Positions 51,287 through 62,308 of a stretch of DNA of 64,000 nt are shown here, piece by piece. The stretch comes from Undaria pinnatifida (lineage: Eukaryota > Sar > Phaeophyceae > Laminariales > Alariaceae), in contig JABAKD010000001.1 in assembly GCA_012845835.1 (NCBI GenBank), positions 18,573,090 to 18,637,089 of the forward strand, in the 5' to 3' direction. The notes under the pieces were generated by a model. The model saw nothing but the letters and a program-made list of their open reading frames with translations, searched no databases and was not told the DNA's origin. The position numbers were made by a program, and so were the translations under genes. The first letter of the stretch is position 1; each line of letters opens with the position of its first letter.

Positions 51287-51950
51287 ATCTCCTGGATCTG
51301 CTCCGAATCGAAGATCCCTGATGCGCTCCTCGGGCTCTCTCCTTCGGCAATGCACCCTGGGTGACCTACAGCTGCTGTAGATGCGGTGGGATTACACTGT
51401 AGAACGCCAACACAATATATCGAAACCCCAAGAAACATGTGTGTGTGTGTGTGGCGCGCACTTTGCCTCGCCAGACAGAAGTTCTGTACAAGTAACCCGG
51501 CAAAAGAGAGCAAGCACTGCGGTCCAGAAGAGTGAGTGCGTTCTGTTGTGCTCCCACCTTGCCTGAGTGCGGATGTGGTAGAGTTTTGCTGCTAGTGCAA
51601 CTCGATTTGCGAGCTATGCAGCCCACTCAAGATCTTCTTATTCTGTGTTCATCAACAACTACTTTGAATTTGAATTTCGAAAATGTACCCGAAATAGAAA
51701 AAGAAGGGTGTGCATGTACATACATACGTCTCAGGAGCAAGGAGTGTCCAGAGTGCAGCGGTCAGTACGCGTATGCCAATAGCAGCTCTAGCTCTTCGTC
51801 GCTGTCTGTCGTTCGACATCTACGCCTCCAGCATCCAGCATGGACTCATGCGAGCGACACCGCAGTCCGCATTCTTTCCCAAACACCAAGCACACAAATT
51901 CGTGCTTCAACAATCTCGTTTTCGGGACACTACGATTGATACCACCTCAT
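51287..51950. promoter_or_regulatory. probable POLE2 5' flank
   Basis: The POLE2 start codon at 51286 faces left, so its promoter should lie here. I see no clear TATA box. A (GT)7 run is at 51440. A + strand frame of 135 codons (51532-51939) lacks recognisable similarity. Confidence 0.3.
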
Positions 51951-52005
51951 CATATATGCCGTTTTTTTTTATGGCAAAGATCTCGGGAACCGAACCACGA
52001 ATAAA

Positions 52006-52670
52006 TTGAAACATACACGCAGCAGTTACAAATCAGCCATTTATATGGATAGCGGGTTGTCGTTCGATGCCTCTTCGGAAGTGTATGGGGGGGAGGACTT
52101 GGCCCTTGCGGTTGGAAGTGGCAAGCTCAAGGGTGGGAGATTAGGCAGTGTTTTTGGGGAGGGGGTGAAGAGGGCAGGGTCACAGAGAGAGCGAGACGGC
52201 GGGAATTCTGTCCCTGCCGCGACCGACAGCATCAGCCAGCAACACCGCACAGCCTTCTGCGCGTTGAAACATACACGCAACAGTTACAAATCAGCCTTTT
52301 ATATGGATAGCGGATTGTCATTCGATGCCTCTTGGGGAGTGTATGGGGGGGAGGACTTGGCCCTTGCGGTTGAAAGTGGCAATGATAGGGGTGGGAGCAG
52401 TAGTGTTTTGGGGGGAGGGGTTAAGAGGGTAGGGCCACAGAGAGAGCGAGACGGCGGGGACTCTTTCCTTGCCACGGCCGATAGCATTAAGCAGCAATAC
52501 CGCACAGCCTTCTGCGCGTTGAAACATACACGCAGCAGTTACAAACTAGCCATTTATTTTGTGCACAGCGGGTTGTTGTTCGATGCTTCTTCGGAAGTGT
52601 ATGGGGGGGAGGACTTGGCCCTTGCGGCTGGAGGGGGCAGGGCCAGGAGAAAAGAGAGGTACATCTAGTA
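52006..52670 (+). repeat. three tandem 255-258-bp units with an open + frame
   Basis: Units begin at 52009, 52267 and 52522 with AAACATACACGCA-CAGTTA. One + frame stays open through all three (KHTRSSYKSAIYMDSGLSFD, YGGEDLALAV, GVKRAGSQRERDGG), and length differences are multiples of three. The third unit is truncated. I do not recognise the product. Minus frames in two units are also open, so coding status is unproven. Confidence 0.75.
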
Positions 52671-53489
52671 TTCGTGGTTTTTGGTTGTTGGAAACATCGT
52701 TTCACGCTTCCATCTGGATGTTGTGTTCTTTCATCATGTTTATGGTTTTTGACACTCACGCTACATTGTCAGATGGCAAATGAAATAATAATAATAATAA
52801 ATGTCTAGTCTAAACTTTACGTAAGAAAGCGGTGTTTTTGGAGGCATTGAAAGGATGCTTTTATTAACAGACGAATCATTGTCGATCGTCTCGCGAGACG
52901 GAAAAAGAGGATAGCCAGACAGCATCGACAGAAGAGCTGTCGCGCTTGCCAGGGACGGTCGCCTGGAGCACAGGGGAGCGAGAGCGCGTAGCACCGTAGG
53001 ATTGAAAGGATTCAAGTAGCGTGCCCATTCGAATTGATCGACTTTCCCACCCGCCCGCCCTGTCGCTCAAGAGGGAGGGAATCAGGTTGCAACAAGTCGG
53101 TGTAATTGTTGGGAGGGGCTGCGAGGGGTAGATAGCCCCGCAGAAACAGGGAGCTTGGGGCTATCAGAGTCCGGGTTGGCCTGATTCATAGAACTTTGGA
53201 GGGGTTTCGCAAGAGGTAGGCGGGGAGCTTGAGATGCCACCGTCACGCAGCCGGGGACCGCTCGTGACCTACTTGTGTTTTATTGTTCTCGTGATAAAAA
53301 TGAAGGCACCGACAGTAGTACAGTGGAGAGGGGGCGAGATGAACTGCCCCGTATATGACGACGGGTCTGAGCTCAGAAAAGGGGGGGAGCTGGAGGAGAA
53401 AAGTGTATAAACAGGATGGAAATAAATTTGAAAAAAACAAGTTGATAGCCCACCACATCCTCGAAAACGACTTGCTCTGCACGGGCCTT

Positions 53490-53575
53490 CCACCCCCCTC
53501 CCCCTTCCTTTCCCTTCCCTCCCCTTCCCTTCCTTTCCCTTCCCTTCCCTACGCCCCCTCCACGTGCAAACAGCG
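53490..53575 (+). repeat. (CCTTCCCTTCC)n microsatellite
   Basis: A pyrimidine tract of CCCTT/CCTTT units about 60 bp long. Confidence 0.85.
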
Positions 53576-53645
53576 TTAAACGCCCACACACAGCGAAACG
53601 CTGCTGTAATACCCTGCCGTGTACCAATACAATACAGGACGCCTT

Positions 53646-54022
53646 TGTTAAGGTATTAGTGGGGTATTAGTCCGTTTGACCACTTGCTAAAGGTTAACCA
53701 ACAGCTTACCCAAAGTAAGCCTTATGACACTCTCCCCCCCTGAAACGGTGGGATAGCAGGTCGACCGGATATACGGGCGGGCGTGTCAATATCCAAGCGG
53801 TTTCATTTCCTGAGGATACCGGGGAGAGTTTTTTTCAAGTTCGACATGAGGAAAGTCTGAAAAAGTTTATTATGGTGTATGTGGGACTCGAACCCACGAC
53901 CCAAAAAAAACATGGTCTGTCGACAACGCCATTTGTTAAGGTATTAGACTAGTGGGGTAGTAGTCCGTTTAACCACTTGCAAAAGGTTAACCAATAGCTT
54001 ACCCAAACTAAGCCTTATAACA
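53646..54022 (-). mobile_element. TRIM (miniature LTR element), minus orientation
   Basis: Terminal direct repeats 53646-53729 and 53934-54022 (in element sense TGTTATAAGGCTTAGTTTGG ... CTTAACA) begin TG and end CA and are flanked by a 4-bp CCTT target duplication. A polypurine tract abuts the 3' repeat. The internal region (about 204 bp) holds a tRNA-like T-arm, GTGGGTTCGAGTCCCAC followed by ATACACCA. No coding capacity. Confidence 0.9.
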
Positions 54023-54094
54023 CCTTCGGCATAAGAAACGTAAATACTAACCAATGCTGTGGATCCCTTGGTTTGGGAGTGGGTACGCTCTACA

Positions 54095-54425
54095 TCAATT
54101 TGAGGACATCAATTTGAGTACGTCAATTGAGTACATCAATTTGAGTACATCAATTTGAGTACATCAATTTGAGTACATCAATTGAGTACATTAATTTCAG
54201 TACATCAATTTGAGTACATTAATTTAAGTACATCAATTTCAGTACATCAATTTCAGTACATCAATTTGAGTACATCAATTTCAGTGCATCAATGTGAGTA
54301 CATCAATTTGAGTACATCAATTTGAGTACATCAGTTGAGTACATCAATTTCAGTACATCAATTTCAGTACATCAATTTCAGTACATCAATTTCAGTGCAT
54401 CAATTTCAGTACATCAATTCTATAC
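54095..54425 (+). repeat. 15-18-bp minisatellite (GTACATCAATTTGA)
   Basis: About 21 units of AGTACATCAATTT(G/C); it creates Ser/Ile/Gln-rich frames that are not genes. Confidence 0.93.
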
Positions 54426-54721
54426 ATACGTCGTGCATGAGAACGTTGGTCGGATTGAGCGAACAAATGCTTCTCCAAGGCGATTCTTGGGGGGAGGTTT
54501 GGAGCTCCTGGACTGAAGAGCCTGGCAAAATTGAGCTGCTCCTCTGCCGCAGCGCATGCGTCAATGACAAAACACCGTCATGTTAAGAAATTACGTATGT
54601 TAAGAAATTAAGTACCCAAAGTATCCTTACCACACTGCTGGGTCTCTTCCACCAGCAGATCGAAAAAGCCATCGGTGAGAAAACAGAATCGGCGAGAAAA
54701 GAGAATCGGCTCATTGTCTCC

Positions 54722-54853
54722 ATGGCGCCGACCAGGACCGATCAGAGACGCGGGAGCGGCAGGGCGGCAGGACCCTCAAAGGTCGCCTCAAGGAAGGCCG
54801 CTTCGAAGAAAGCATCATCAAGGGGCACCGTGCCCAAGAAAGCGACCAAGCAG
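54722..54853 (+). CDS. Lys/Ser-rich exon, possible gene start
   Basis: ATG at 54722 in CTCCATGGCG opens MAPTRTDQRRGSGRAAGPSK, then SRKAASKKASSRG and PKKATKQ, ending before GTGGGC. The basic Ser/Ala/Lys composition recalls a nuclear or DNA-binding tail, but no domain is present. The same frame is open upstream from about 54623 (LLGLFHQQIEKAIGEK), so this could be an internal exon instead. The exons that follow are unknown; the Lys-rich exon at 62065 is a candidate member. I do not assign a function. Confidence 0.45.
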
Positions 54854-55661
54854 GTGGGCACTGGGCGTCATGCAGAAGTTGTATCTCTGGAGTTTTCTTT
54901 TTCTCTCGTTTTTTTTTTCTTATATTTCTTGCTTTTTTTTTTCTCTTCGGATTTGTACATTGTTTGGTTTCTTGGTGGCATGCGGTGTAGTCGGTTTCAG
55001 CTGCGAGTCTTGAACCGTGTGTACCAACATGGGCTTGATACGTGCGTACGTTGACTTCCAATTTCACTTTCATCGTTTTTTTTTGGCAGATGTACACGAC
55101 TTGCTCTACAGCTATGATATATTTTTTCTTTTTTTTCCCTCGCTTCCTCTTGCTTAAACGCCCCACCTACTATCGAAATCCGCCAGAGTAATAAACACTT
55201 CCACGCCCTGGATATCGCCTCGTTATCGTTTCAGAGCCGTCCATGCCGCTGTTGCAATTCCCACCCACCCCCGCCCCCAACGCCCCCTCCTTCCCCACCA
55301 CCCGCACCATCGCCTAGACCTAGCACCACGCGTATAGCAAACCCCTACATCTATGCGACCTAAAGCCCCCCCCCGCCACATTCCCCCCCCTCCTCCACAA
55401 GAAATCTTCATAGTTTCCACGCACAAATTGACCTGCCCCACCCGTCCCCTCCCCCCCCTCCCCCCCTCCCGCCCCCCTTTTGATCAAAATCAGGCCCCCA
55501 CGTCCTTGAAAACTCCGCCCTCCCCTCACCGGATATTCGACTTACAGGATTCACTTGATAAACTGATGCATTTCCTTCCACAGCTGTCAGATTTTGTCCC
55601 CCTCAGAAACAGGTTTTATAGTTTCCGCGCACAGACTGCCTAAACCCTGACAGCTATACTG

Positions 55662-55810
55662 TAGTTGCAAGGGGAGTCGCCGACCTATATCCTTAATGAG
55701 GACACACAACCCGTAATACGCGCGATCGGAGTATCACACACAGCTTGCAAAGATGAGTTTCGACAAAATCTTCAATCTCACAGCTGGAGTGTATGTTAAT
55801 TTTTATAATA
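55662..55810 (+). repeat. family B dispersed repeat, long copy
   Basis: Almost identical over 145 bp to 30671-30815, in the same orientation, which suggests recent spread or gene conversion. Confidence 0.82.
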
Positions 55811-55944
55811 TACGTGTACCACTTTTGGTTCGTTTTATTCTGTTCCTGGGGTGCTCTTCCACTCCATAGTGACTGGGGCCTGTCCTGTGACCACGGACTT
55901 GAATATGTGAGTTAATGTGAGATCAACAACGACAACAACAACAA

Positions 55945-56095
55945 CTAACTAAAGCGGCAACCGGAACTAATCCGCATACTGCCCCTATTGGTTGTTCCCA
56001 TCTGGGCCAACCGATTTCATAGGCACTGTAGCGGGCAACCGGCAACCGGCACTACTCAACCGATGCTGTGGAGGGACCTCTACTGTGCTGTTAGT
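55945..56095 (+). mobile_element. MITE-like element, family A, partial
   Basis: GCGGCAACCGGAACTAATCC, GCATACTGCCCCTATTGGTT, GTTCCCATCTGGGCCAACCG and GGCAACCGGCACTACTCAAC keep the order of the 20568 and 28709 copies. Confidence 0.7.
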
Positions 56096-56784
56096 GGGAT
56101 ACAAGTGTACAAGTGCAGTGTGTCGCATATCGTATCGAATAATAATCGAAGTATCGAAATATCGAACGTCGACATGTTGTATCGTCTCCTATCGCCGTGG
56201 TGGCGTATCAGGTTATCCTCGAGCCTGGTATACGTCAGTTTCGCGAGCTCGAGCCCCCCCGAGTGCATACTCGTATATATTCGTGGGGATTTTTCTTGTG
56301 CACAAATTGACTTGCGGAAAGCGCGAGAGCGTGAGTTAACAACACTCGATGAAAAATCGACGAGCAGTGGGATTGCTGAACCCTATGCGCGATAAAAATT
56401 GAAGGCAAGAACCGGGGGGGAGGAAGGGACGACACCTGTGACCACGGCTTGTCCAGAAGCTGGAAAAGTAGAAGTGTGCGAAAAAAAAAGGAAACAAAAA
56501 AAAAAAAATCGCGCACGTTTTTGCCCTCAATTCCCCTGCATCCCGGTACTGTTTATTCCAATATTGTAATACACGAGAGGTTTCGCTGTATCAAACATCG
56601 AAATCGTGTGGATTTTTTTTTTTTAGCGTATCGGAGTCGATGTCGAACTACCGCGAGACAGATTCTCGCTCGATACCCATCAATATGTCGTAGCCCTCCC
56701 TTCCTGTCCCCGTGATAGCGTACCGCATGATATCATACCGCATGCACTAAAACGTTCTATTAATAGGACGCAGGCCGAGGCTAC

Positions 56785-56920
56785 GGCAGGCTATTAGTAG
56801 GCTATTAGTAGGCTATTATTAGTAGGCTATTAGTAGGCTATTTGTAGGCTATTAGTAGGCTATTAGTAGGCTATTAGTAGGCTATTAGTAGGCTATTAGT
56901 AGGCTCTTAGTAGGGGGGAT
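56785..56920 (+). repeat. 11-bp minisatellite (AGGCTATTAGT)
   Basis: About 12 nearly perfect units. Confidence 0.97.
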
Positions 56921-57279
56921 GTTAATATCCCTCTTTTCATTACCGGGATTGAGTTGTCATACCATACATACCATACATACCATACATACTATCATGCCAT
57001 ACTCGCACGACTGGCTCTCTACTTCTTCACTACCAAAAATACGCTGCTTTTACCGTAGGCGATTTTTATTTGGCGTCGCATAGGTAATCATTCCATTGCG
57101 GATTCACGTCGCAAAAATTAATACAGCACGAAAAGCTTAAGTTAAGGCCGAAAAATAACAGCGGGGTCATTCACTCCCGTGAGCGACCCCGAGCCACTGC
57201 AAACAAGCAAAAAACAAAACAACTGACCCCCCTCCGTGGTCGTAGTTGTACATGCGACATTCGACATGTGTAGTCACGC

Positions 57280-57350
57280 CCAATAGACCGCCAATAGACC
57301 GCCTATAGACCGCCAATAGACCGCCCAATAGACCGCCCAATAGACCGCTA
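57280..57350 (+). repeat. (GACCGCCAATA)n minisatellite
   Basis: Six units of AATAGACCGCC with small length changes. Confidence 0.92.
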
Positions 57351-57399
57351 CGATAGGGGTGTAATACTAGTTTTTTCGCTATATATAGTGTTTTCTGAA

Positions 57400-57665
57400 G
57401 GATCGATCCATCCCGTGGCGCTTCTTAACCGAAAATTATCGGAATGCATAGTAACGATTCTTGTTTTGGCCTGAAGTATTCGTTGTATATATACACCTAC
57501 TGGTGTAGGCCATGAAAGTTGTTCATCGGCGGGTTGCGTTTTCTTCTTTTTCTCAGATTTTTTTTTGTGTTTGGGTGACGTATGACGTATTGGGTGACGT
57601 ATTTGATAGAGACCTCCTAGAGGCAGGAGCCTCAGAATATACAATCATTGGTGCACCTCTAACGT
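57400..57665 (-). repeat. family C repeat
   Basis: CTTCTTAACCGAAAATTATCGGAATGC-type start, GTAGGCCATGAAAGTTGTTCATCGGCGGG and TTGGTGCACCTCTA match the blocks of other family C copies (60700-60990, 45080-45430, 63880-64000). Confidence 0.6.
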
Positions 57666-57698
57666 GATATTTGTACTAATAGTACTGCTAGTACACTG

Positions 57699-58070
57699 TG
57701 TCATAAGGCTTAGTTTGGGTAAGCTATTGGTTAACCTGTTGCAAGTGGCCAAACGGACTAATACCCCACTAATACCTTAACAAATGGCATCGTCGGCAGG
57801 ACAATGGGTTTTGGGTCGTGGTTTCGATCCCCACCATCCACAATAATAAACTTTTCAGATTTTCCCCATGTCGAACTTGCAAAATACTCTCTCCGGTATC
57901 CCCAGGAAATGAAACGGCTTGGATAATGGACAGGTCCGCCCGTATATCCGGCCGACCTGGTATCCCGCCGTTTCAGGGGGGGAAAGTGTTATAAGGCTTA
58001 GTTTGGGTAAGCTATTGGTTAACCTGTTGCAAGTGGTCAAACGGACTAATACCACACTAATACTTTAACA
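57699..58070 (+). mobile_element. TRIM (miniature LTR element), plus orientation
   Basis: Two 84-bp direct repeats, 57699-57782 and 57987-58070 (TGTCATAAGGCTTAG / TGTTATAAGGCTTAG ... TTAACA), are flanked by the 4-bp duplication ACTG. A purine tract (AGGGGGGGAAAG) precedes the 3' repeat. The LTR end has GTGGTCAAACGGACT (A-box-like) and the internal start has GGTTTCGATCC (B-box), together resembling a type II tRNA. Confidence 0.92.
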
Positions 58071-58079
58071 ACTGTAGTA

Positions 58080-58270
58080 CGAGAGCTCGCGCTGTCGCTA
58101 CGTACGGGATCTGAAGGACACGCCAGCTAGCGCTGGATTGCGAATGCAGTTGAGTTAAATCGACACGCACGACGTGTATGAAAATATGTGCAAGTGTGGT
58201 GAGCTCGAGCTTTAGTTTTCTCCGTCCGCCTGAGGATAAAAAGAAAAAGAAAAATAGTACTATTAGTACT
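58080..58270. repeat. fragment of family J element
   Basis: AGTTAAATCGACACGCACGA ... GTGTGGTGAGCTCGAGCTTT ... CCGCCTGAGGATAAAAA matches 25505-25600. Further right (58400-59100) I recognise nothing. Confidence 0.6.
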
Positions 58271-59499
58271 ACTAGTACTGCTAGTAGCATGTATCGAATC
58301 TCGATCGTAGAGCCCGGCTTCAGCCACCTCGAAAGGGAGCTGTACCTATTTCACGGCATTTTTTTCGGTTTCGGCGGGGCGGTGTAAATTGAAGAGGTGT
58401 TAGCTTTTTTTAACGGATATTGTAAAGATGTTTACACGGAGTTAAAGTCAATCTTGTCTTACAAGGAAAATAACAGTAAAACTTGCCCTTTCGTAGAAAA
58501 TCGGGTTTAAAAAAAATAAAGTGTCCGTATTTACTACCAAGTATCTGATAACATAATAGCTGTCGCTCGGAAGTGGCGCAGCAGGATAACTTTCAACTTT
58601 TCCCTTAACTTGTGTGCTTTGGTTTTATAGTTTGAAGAGTCGTACAGATGAATCTTGGTCGCCGGCGGACACGAAACCTATATAAAGCCATGCTTCAGCC
58701 ATCTGGTTTACTGTGAAGGAGTCGTGGTGCCGGAAGGTGGGAGGGGAAGGACGCAGGGGTATCAGCTTTCGCTTGGAGACAGCACCGGTTCTTCTTCATA
58801 GATTTCTCATTTTTATTCGCATTGAGCTATGAGAAGCTCGAAGAGACAGGAAATGAGAAGGAGGAGGAGGAGGAGCAGGAGTGAGAGCACGGGGGGTGGG
58901 GTGAAGCTCACAGAGTTCGCTTCACCACAGCATTGCTGCTGTGCTCTCTCCTGGACCTTTACCTATGGAACGTACAAGGAACGTTCTCCTAGATGTGCTA
59001 TATTCCCATGAGCGCCTAACGTGCTTACTTCTGTATATCTTGTCCAGAGGAGGAACGTTCCATTTCCGAGAACGCTCTTGTGGTATAAGCTAGCTAGATT
59101 CTACGGGTCATCCGCTCCACTTGGAATATTCCGTTCATGAGAATCTTCTTGTGGCCAGTAGACCATGGCTCCGTGAGCTATCTTACCGAATCTATTGCCA
59201 GCTATACTGACACTCTTTACATTACCCACCCACGTACCTTAGCACCTCCTCTCCTCCCCACCACCGCCGTATATGTTTTTGTTTTGTGCCTGGCGGAGAT
59301 AGCAAGAACACATGCCTCTCTTCCGCCTCTCCTCTACTTTCGCGCGGGGGGACCAGGGGGGGGGGGCAACTCATTTCTTGCGTAGCCGTAGTTTGTGTCG
59401 TGCAAGGGGCAGAGCTAGAGCAGACTTCTTACTGCTGCGTGATTGGGATCCTTCTTGTTGAGAGGGGTGTATGTTGGAAACTCGAATTCGCTCATACAT

Positions 59500-59680
59500 A
59501 TTACACAGATCATACAGATCATGTAGATCATGAAGATCATATAGATCATATAGATCCTATAGACCCTATAAATCTTATAGATCATACAGATCATGTAGAT
59601 TATATAGATAACATAGAGTATAGATCGTATATATCACATAGATCGTATAGATCGCTTAGATCATATAGATCTTGCATCTG
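59500..59680 (+). repeat. AGATCATAT repeat
   Basis: About 18 units of ATAGATCAT / CAGATCATG, giving an Asp/His/Ile-rich frame; related to AGATC clusters at 13370 and 41060. Confidence 0.88.
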
Positions 59681-59850
59681 TCGATATGGCATGCTGTGCA
59701 GAATTTTGTGTAGAACATATCCGATCTACGAAGGTGAGTTAAGTGCTAAAGCAATGCAGGTCATACGGCTCCCACCGGACAACACGATTATTGTAGGTCA
59801 TACGGATCATATACACGACCAAAACTACGCTAGGGGCGGTCTCTTCTGTT

Positions 59851-60080
59851 TTTTTTTTTTTTTTTTTTTTTTTTTTGCAGCGGTTCGGAGTCACTCGCGC
59901 GAGTGCCCCACCTGATCCTTTGCGGTCTTACGTCTCGTGCCGCTCTTTTTATTTTTTCATTTTGCGATATGAATCCGCAGTGGAATGGTTAGCCACTCTG
60001 CGCCGAGCAAATCACCTGAAGCCGTTTGGTCAGCAAGGTGCAGAGTCACTCGTACGAGTAACTCAAACCCAGTAGTGAAC
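59851..60080 (-). mobile_element. SINE-like element with A-tail, family I
   Basis: Read on the minus strand it starts near CTGGGTTTGAGTTACTCGTA and ends CGCTGC followed by about 28 A. Both ends carry CACTCG-x-x-CGAGTG palindromes. A diverged copy is at 25685-25875, also with an A/T run at the same end. No clear Pol III boxes are seen. Confidence 0.5.
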
Positions 60081-60419
60081 AAAGGGCTAATCCCCTTACC
60101 GCAGCCTTGGGCATTACCAGGGATCTATCTATCTGTGGATCTATCTATCTGTCCTGAAATACACAGATCGTGAAATATGAGCTGATCTGTCCGTTTGGGT
60201 GAACCGTTCCCTACTCCCACAGAGCGCGCGAGAGTCTCCTAGGCTCCGCTTGGTCAGAGACCAAGCGCCGCCCCGCTACGCCGGCAACAAGGGTCAGGCG
60301 AGTGCAAGATGCTGTTACTGTAGGGTATAGAGCAGTTCATCAAGCCAAGAACCTTTCAGGGCAAAAACAGTGATGCACCTCTACTGTATTATGATTCGAT
60401 ACGAGTCGACGAGGGAAGC

Positions 60420-61000
60420 AAGGGCTAAAAGTCATCTCGCGATAAAAATGAAGGCGCGTACCGTAGTGGGGAAGGGGGGGGGGAGGGGGTGGGGGGGGGG
60501 TGCTTAGTGGCCTTGGACCTGAGCTTCGCCTAGAGACGGAGGGAGAAGAGATCGAAGAAAAAGTGCAAATATAATAGATGGGATGAGCAAAAAAAACATT
60601 AACTCGGAAAGTTCTGCTGCACCCCTTCTAGCGTGAGATGAGTCATCATCATCAACTCAGAAACTGCTCGATATGTGTTCAACAATACATCTCGTGACTC
60701 GTGCTATGGTAGAGATAATCATTTCTGTATCATCTTCTTTTTTGTTTTTGCCGAAGTGACGGGGATTTTCTTAATTAGCCCAAAATCGTCGGGAAAAAAA
60801 ATCGTTCTTATTTTTATCTTTGCAAAAACAAAGATGTACACCTAGGCTATAGGGTTGAAAGTTCCGTGTAGTGTATTGATAAGTCGGTTGCCGGGTGAGG
60901 TATACCAACCATTGTTTTATCAAGCCAAGAACCTTGCAGGGCAAAAAAAACAATGGTTGGTGCACCTCGACCGACCGTAGCCCGTGTCTGTTTTGTGCAC
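60420..61000. repeat. family J and C fragments
   Basis: 60425-60605 (CGATAAAAATGAAGGCGCG, G-tract, GAGCTTCGCCTAGAGACGG) resembles 53290-53340 and 26095-26190. 60715-60990 is a family C copy with ATCAAGCCAAGAACCTT-GCAGGGCAAAAA repeated from 60335. Confidence 0.6.
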
Positions 61001-61439
61001 CTATCTACCTACCGTAGGCCATGGGATTGTCCATCTGGTTACGCGTTCATATTTAATAAAGCCCACTTTTAATTTTGGGGGTGAGGAAAACCCTCTTTTT
61101 GGGAGGGGGGCGGGATATAATGTCTCTCAACTTGGAACCTCAGAAAGTATTGGATGCCCACCTCTCTCGCCGTAGCACGCGTCAGTAAACTACCAATATC
61201 TATGAACATGGCCGAGCACGCCTCGACCCCGCTCGAAACAAAAGTTCCAGGAAGTTTCTGAAATATTTTTCGTACTTACCGAGAATTTTCTCCTAGCGCT
61301 ACATAGCCCTACCATTAGTCCTAACCCCTGACTAACCCTGACCCATGCAACGTTAACCCCCCCCTTTCTCGTACACCCCACTTCCGCCCAGCGCAAACCC
61401 CAAGGCCGAAACTCAACCCTATCCCTATGACCCTACCCC

Positions 61440-61665
61440 TATCCCCGCGAAAGGCCAAGGCCAAAGAATCTCTGCCGCCCCTCCCGAGCACCGTAGTAAA
61501 GGGAAATACAAGGGTGAGTGGCAGGGTGGCATCCCTACCGCCTCCACCGCTGCTGCCGTAGCGAGGGGGGCGGAAGCGAAAGGCACCATTGTGGAGATGG
61601 ACGAACGGGTCCTAAACCTAACCCTAGCCCCAACCAAGCGCAAGGCCAAGGCCAAAGACCTACCC
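61440..61665 (+). pseudogene. decayed copies of the 62065 exon
   Basis: 61451-61610 (CGAAAGGCCAAGGCCAAAGA, GAGTGGCAGGGTGGCATCCC, TACCGCCTCCACCGCTGCTG) matches 62065-62190, and the start is copied again at 61634-61660 (AAGCGCAAGGCCAAGGCCAA). The 61451 copy still reads [11 protein letters not shown] but loses the rest. Confidence 0.8.
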
Positions 61666-62045
61666 TAACCCTAGCCCTGACCATAACCCCAACCCCAACT
61701 CCAACTCCAACTCCTACCCCAACCCCAACCCCAACCCCAACCCCAACCCCAATCCCAATCCCAACCCCAACCCCAGCCCCTACCCCAACCCTAATGCTGA
61801 ACCCAACCCCAACCCCAACCCCAACCCCAACCCCAACCCCTACCCCAACCCCTACCCCGACCCCTACCCCAACCCCAACCCCAACCCCAACGCCAAATCC
61901 AACCCAAACCTCAACCCCTATCCCAATCCCAACTCAAATCCCAACCCCAACTCCTACCCTAGCCCCTACCGCAACCCAAACGTAAACTTAACCCTGACCA
62001 TAACCCCAACCCTAACTCCAACCCCAACCCCAACTCCAACCGTAT
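61640..62045 (+). repeat. (CCCCAA)n / (CCCTAA) telomere-like array
   Basis: About 370 bp of AACCCC hexamers with CCCTAACCCTAGCCC and CCCAATCC variants. It sits between the decayed and the intact copy of the Lys-rich exon. The poly-Thr-Pro frame is a repeat artefact. Confidence 0.95.
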
Positions 62046-62064
62046 GACCCCTCCCTTAACCTAG

Positions 62065-62308
62065 CGCAAGGATAAGGCCAGAGAACCCGTTCCGCATCCC
62101 AGAGCACTTCACAAGGGCAAGGGCAAGGAAGGGTGGCAGGGTGGCATCCCTACCGCCTCCCCTGCTGCTGTGGTAGCTCGGGGGGGAGCGAAGCGCGCGA
62201 AGGTGGTAGTGGACGAAGGTGCCAAGGCTGTCAACGGTCTCAGGAACAATCTGAAGAAAGCTGCCGAGCGCGCGATTGGCTCGGCGGAGGCGAAGTGCGA
62301 CTCCATAG
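62065..62308 (+). CDS. Lys/Ala-rich exon of an unrecognised + strand gene
   Basis: Between TTAACCTAG and GTGACGG one frame encodes [49 protein letters not shown] and NNLKKAAERAIG. Strongly basic, with an amphipathic Ala/Lys helix at the end, so a nuclear or nucleic-acid-binding role is possible but only inferred. Duplicated remnants at 61440-61665 show the same exon-copy pattern as the two known genes. It may belong with the basic exon at 54722. Confidence 0.5.

Noticed and set aside
53870-53935. Stand-alone tRNA gene
   Set aside because: The T-arm is clear, but the rest is shared with the second TRIM copy and spans an LTR border, so it is part of the element rather than a cellular tRNA gene.
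54430-54550. Possible exon on either strand (minus reading EEQLNFARLFSPGAPNLPPR)
   Set aside because: Both strands are open and no convincing splice pair or homology decides between them.
61518-61985. Poly-Thr-Pro frame
   Set aside because: Translation of the CCCCAA array.
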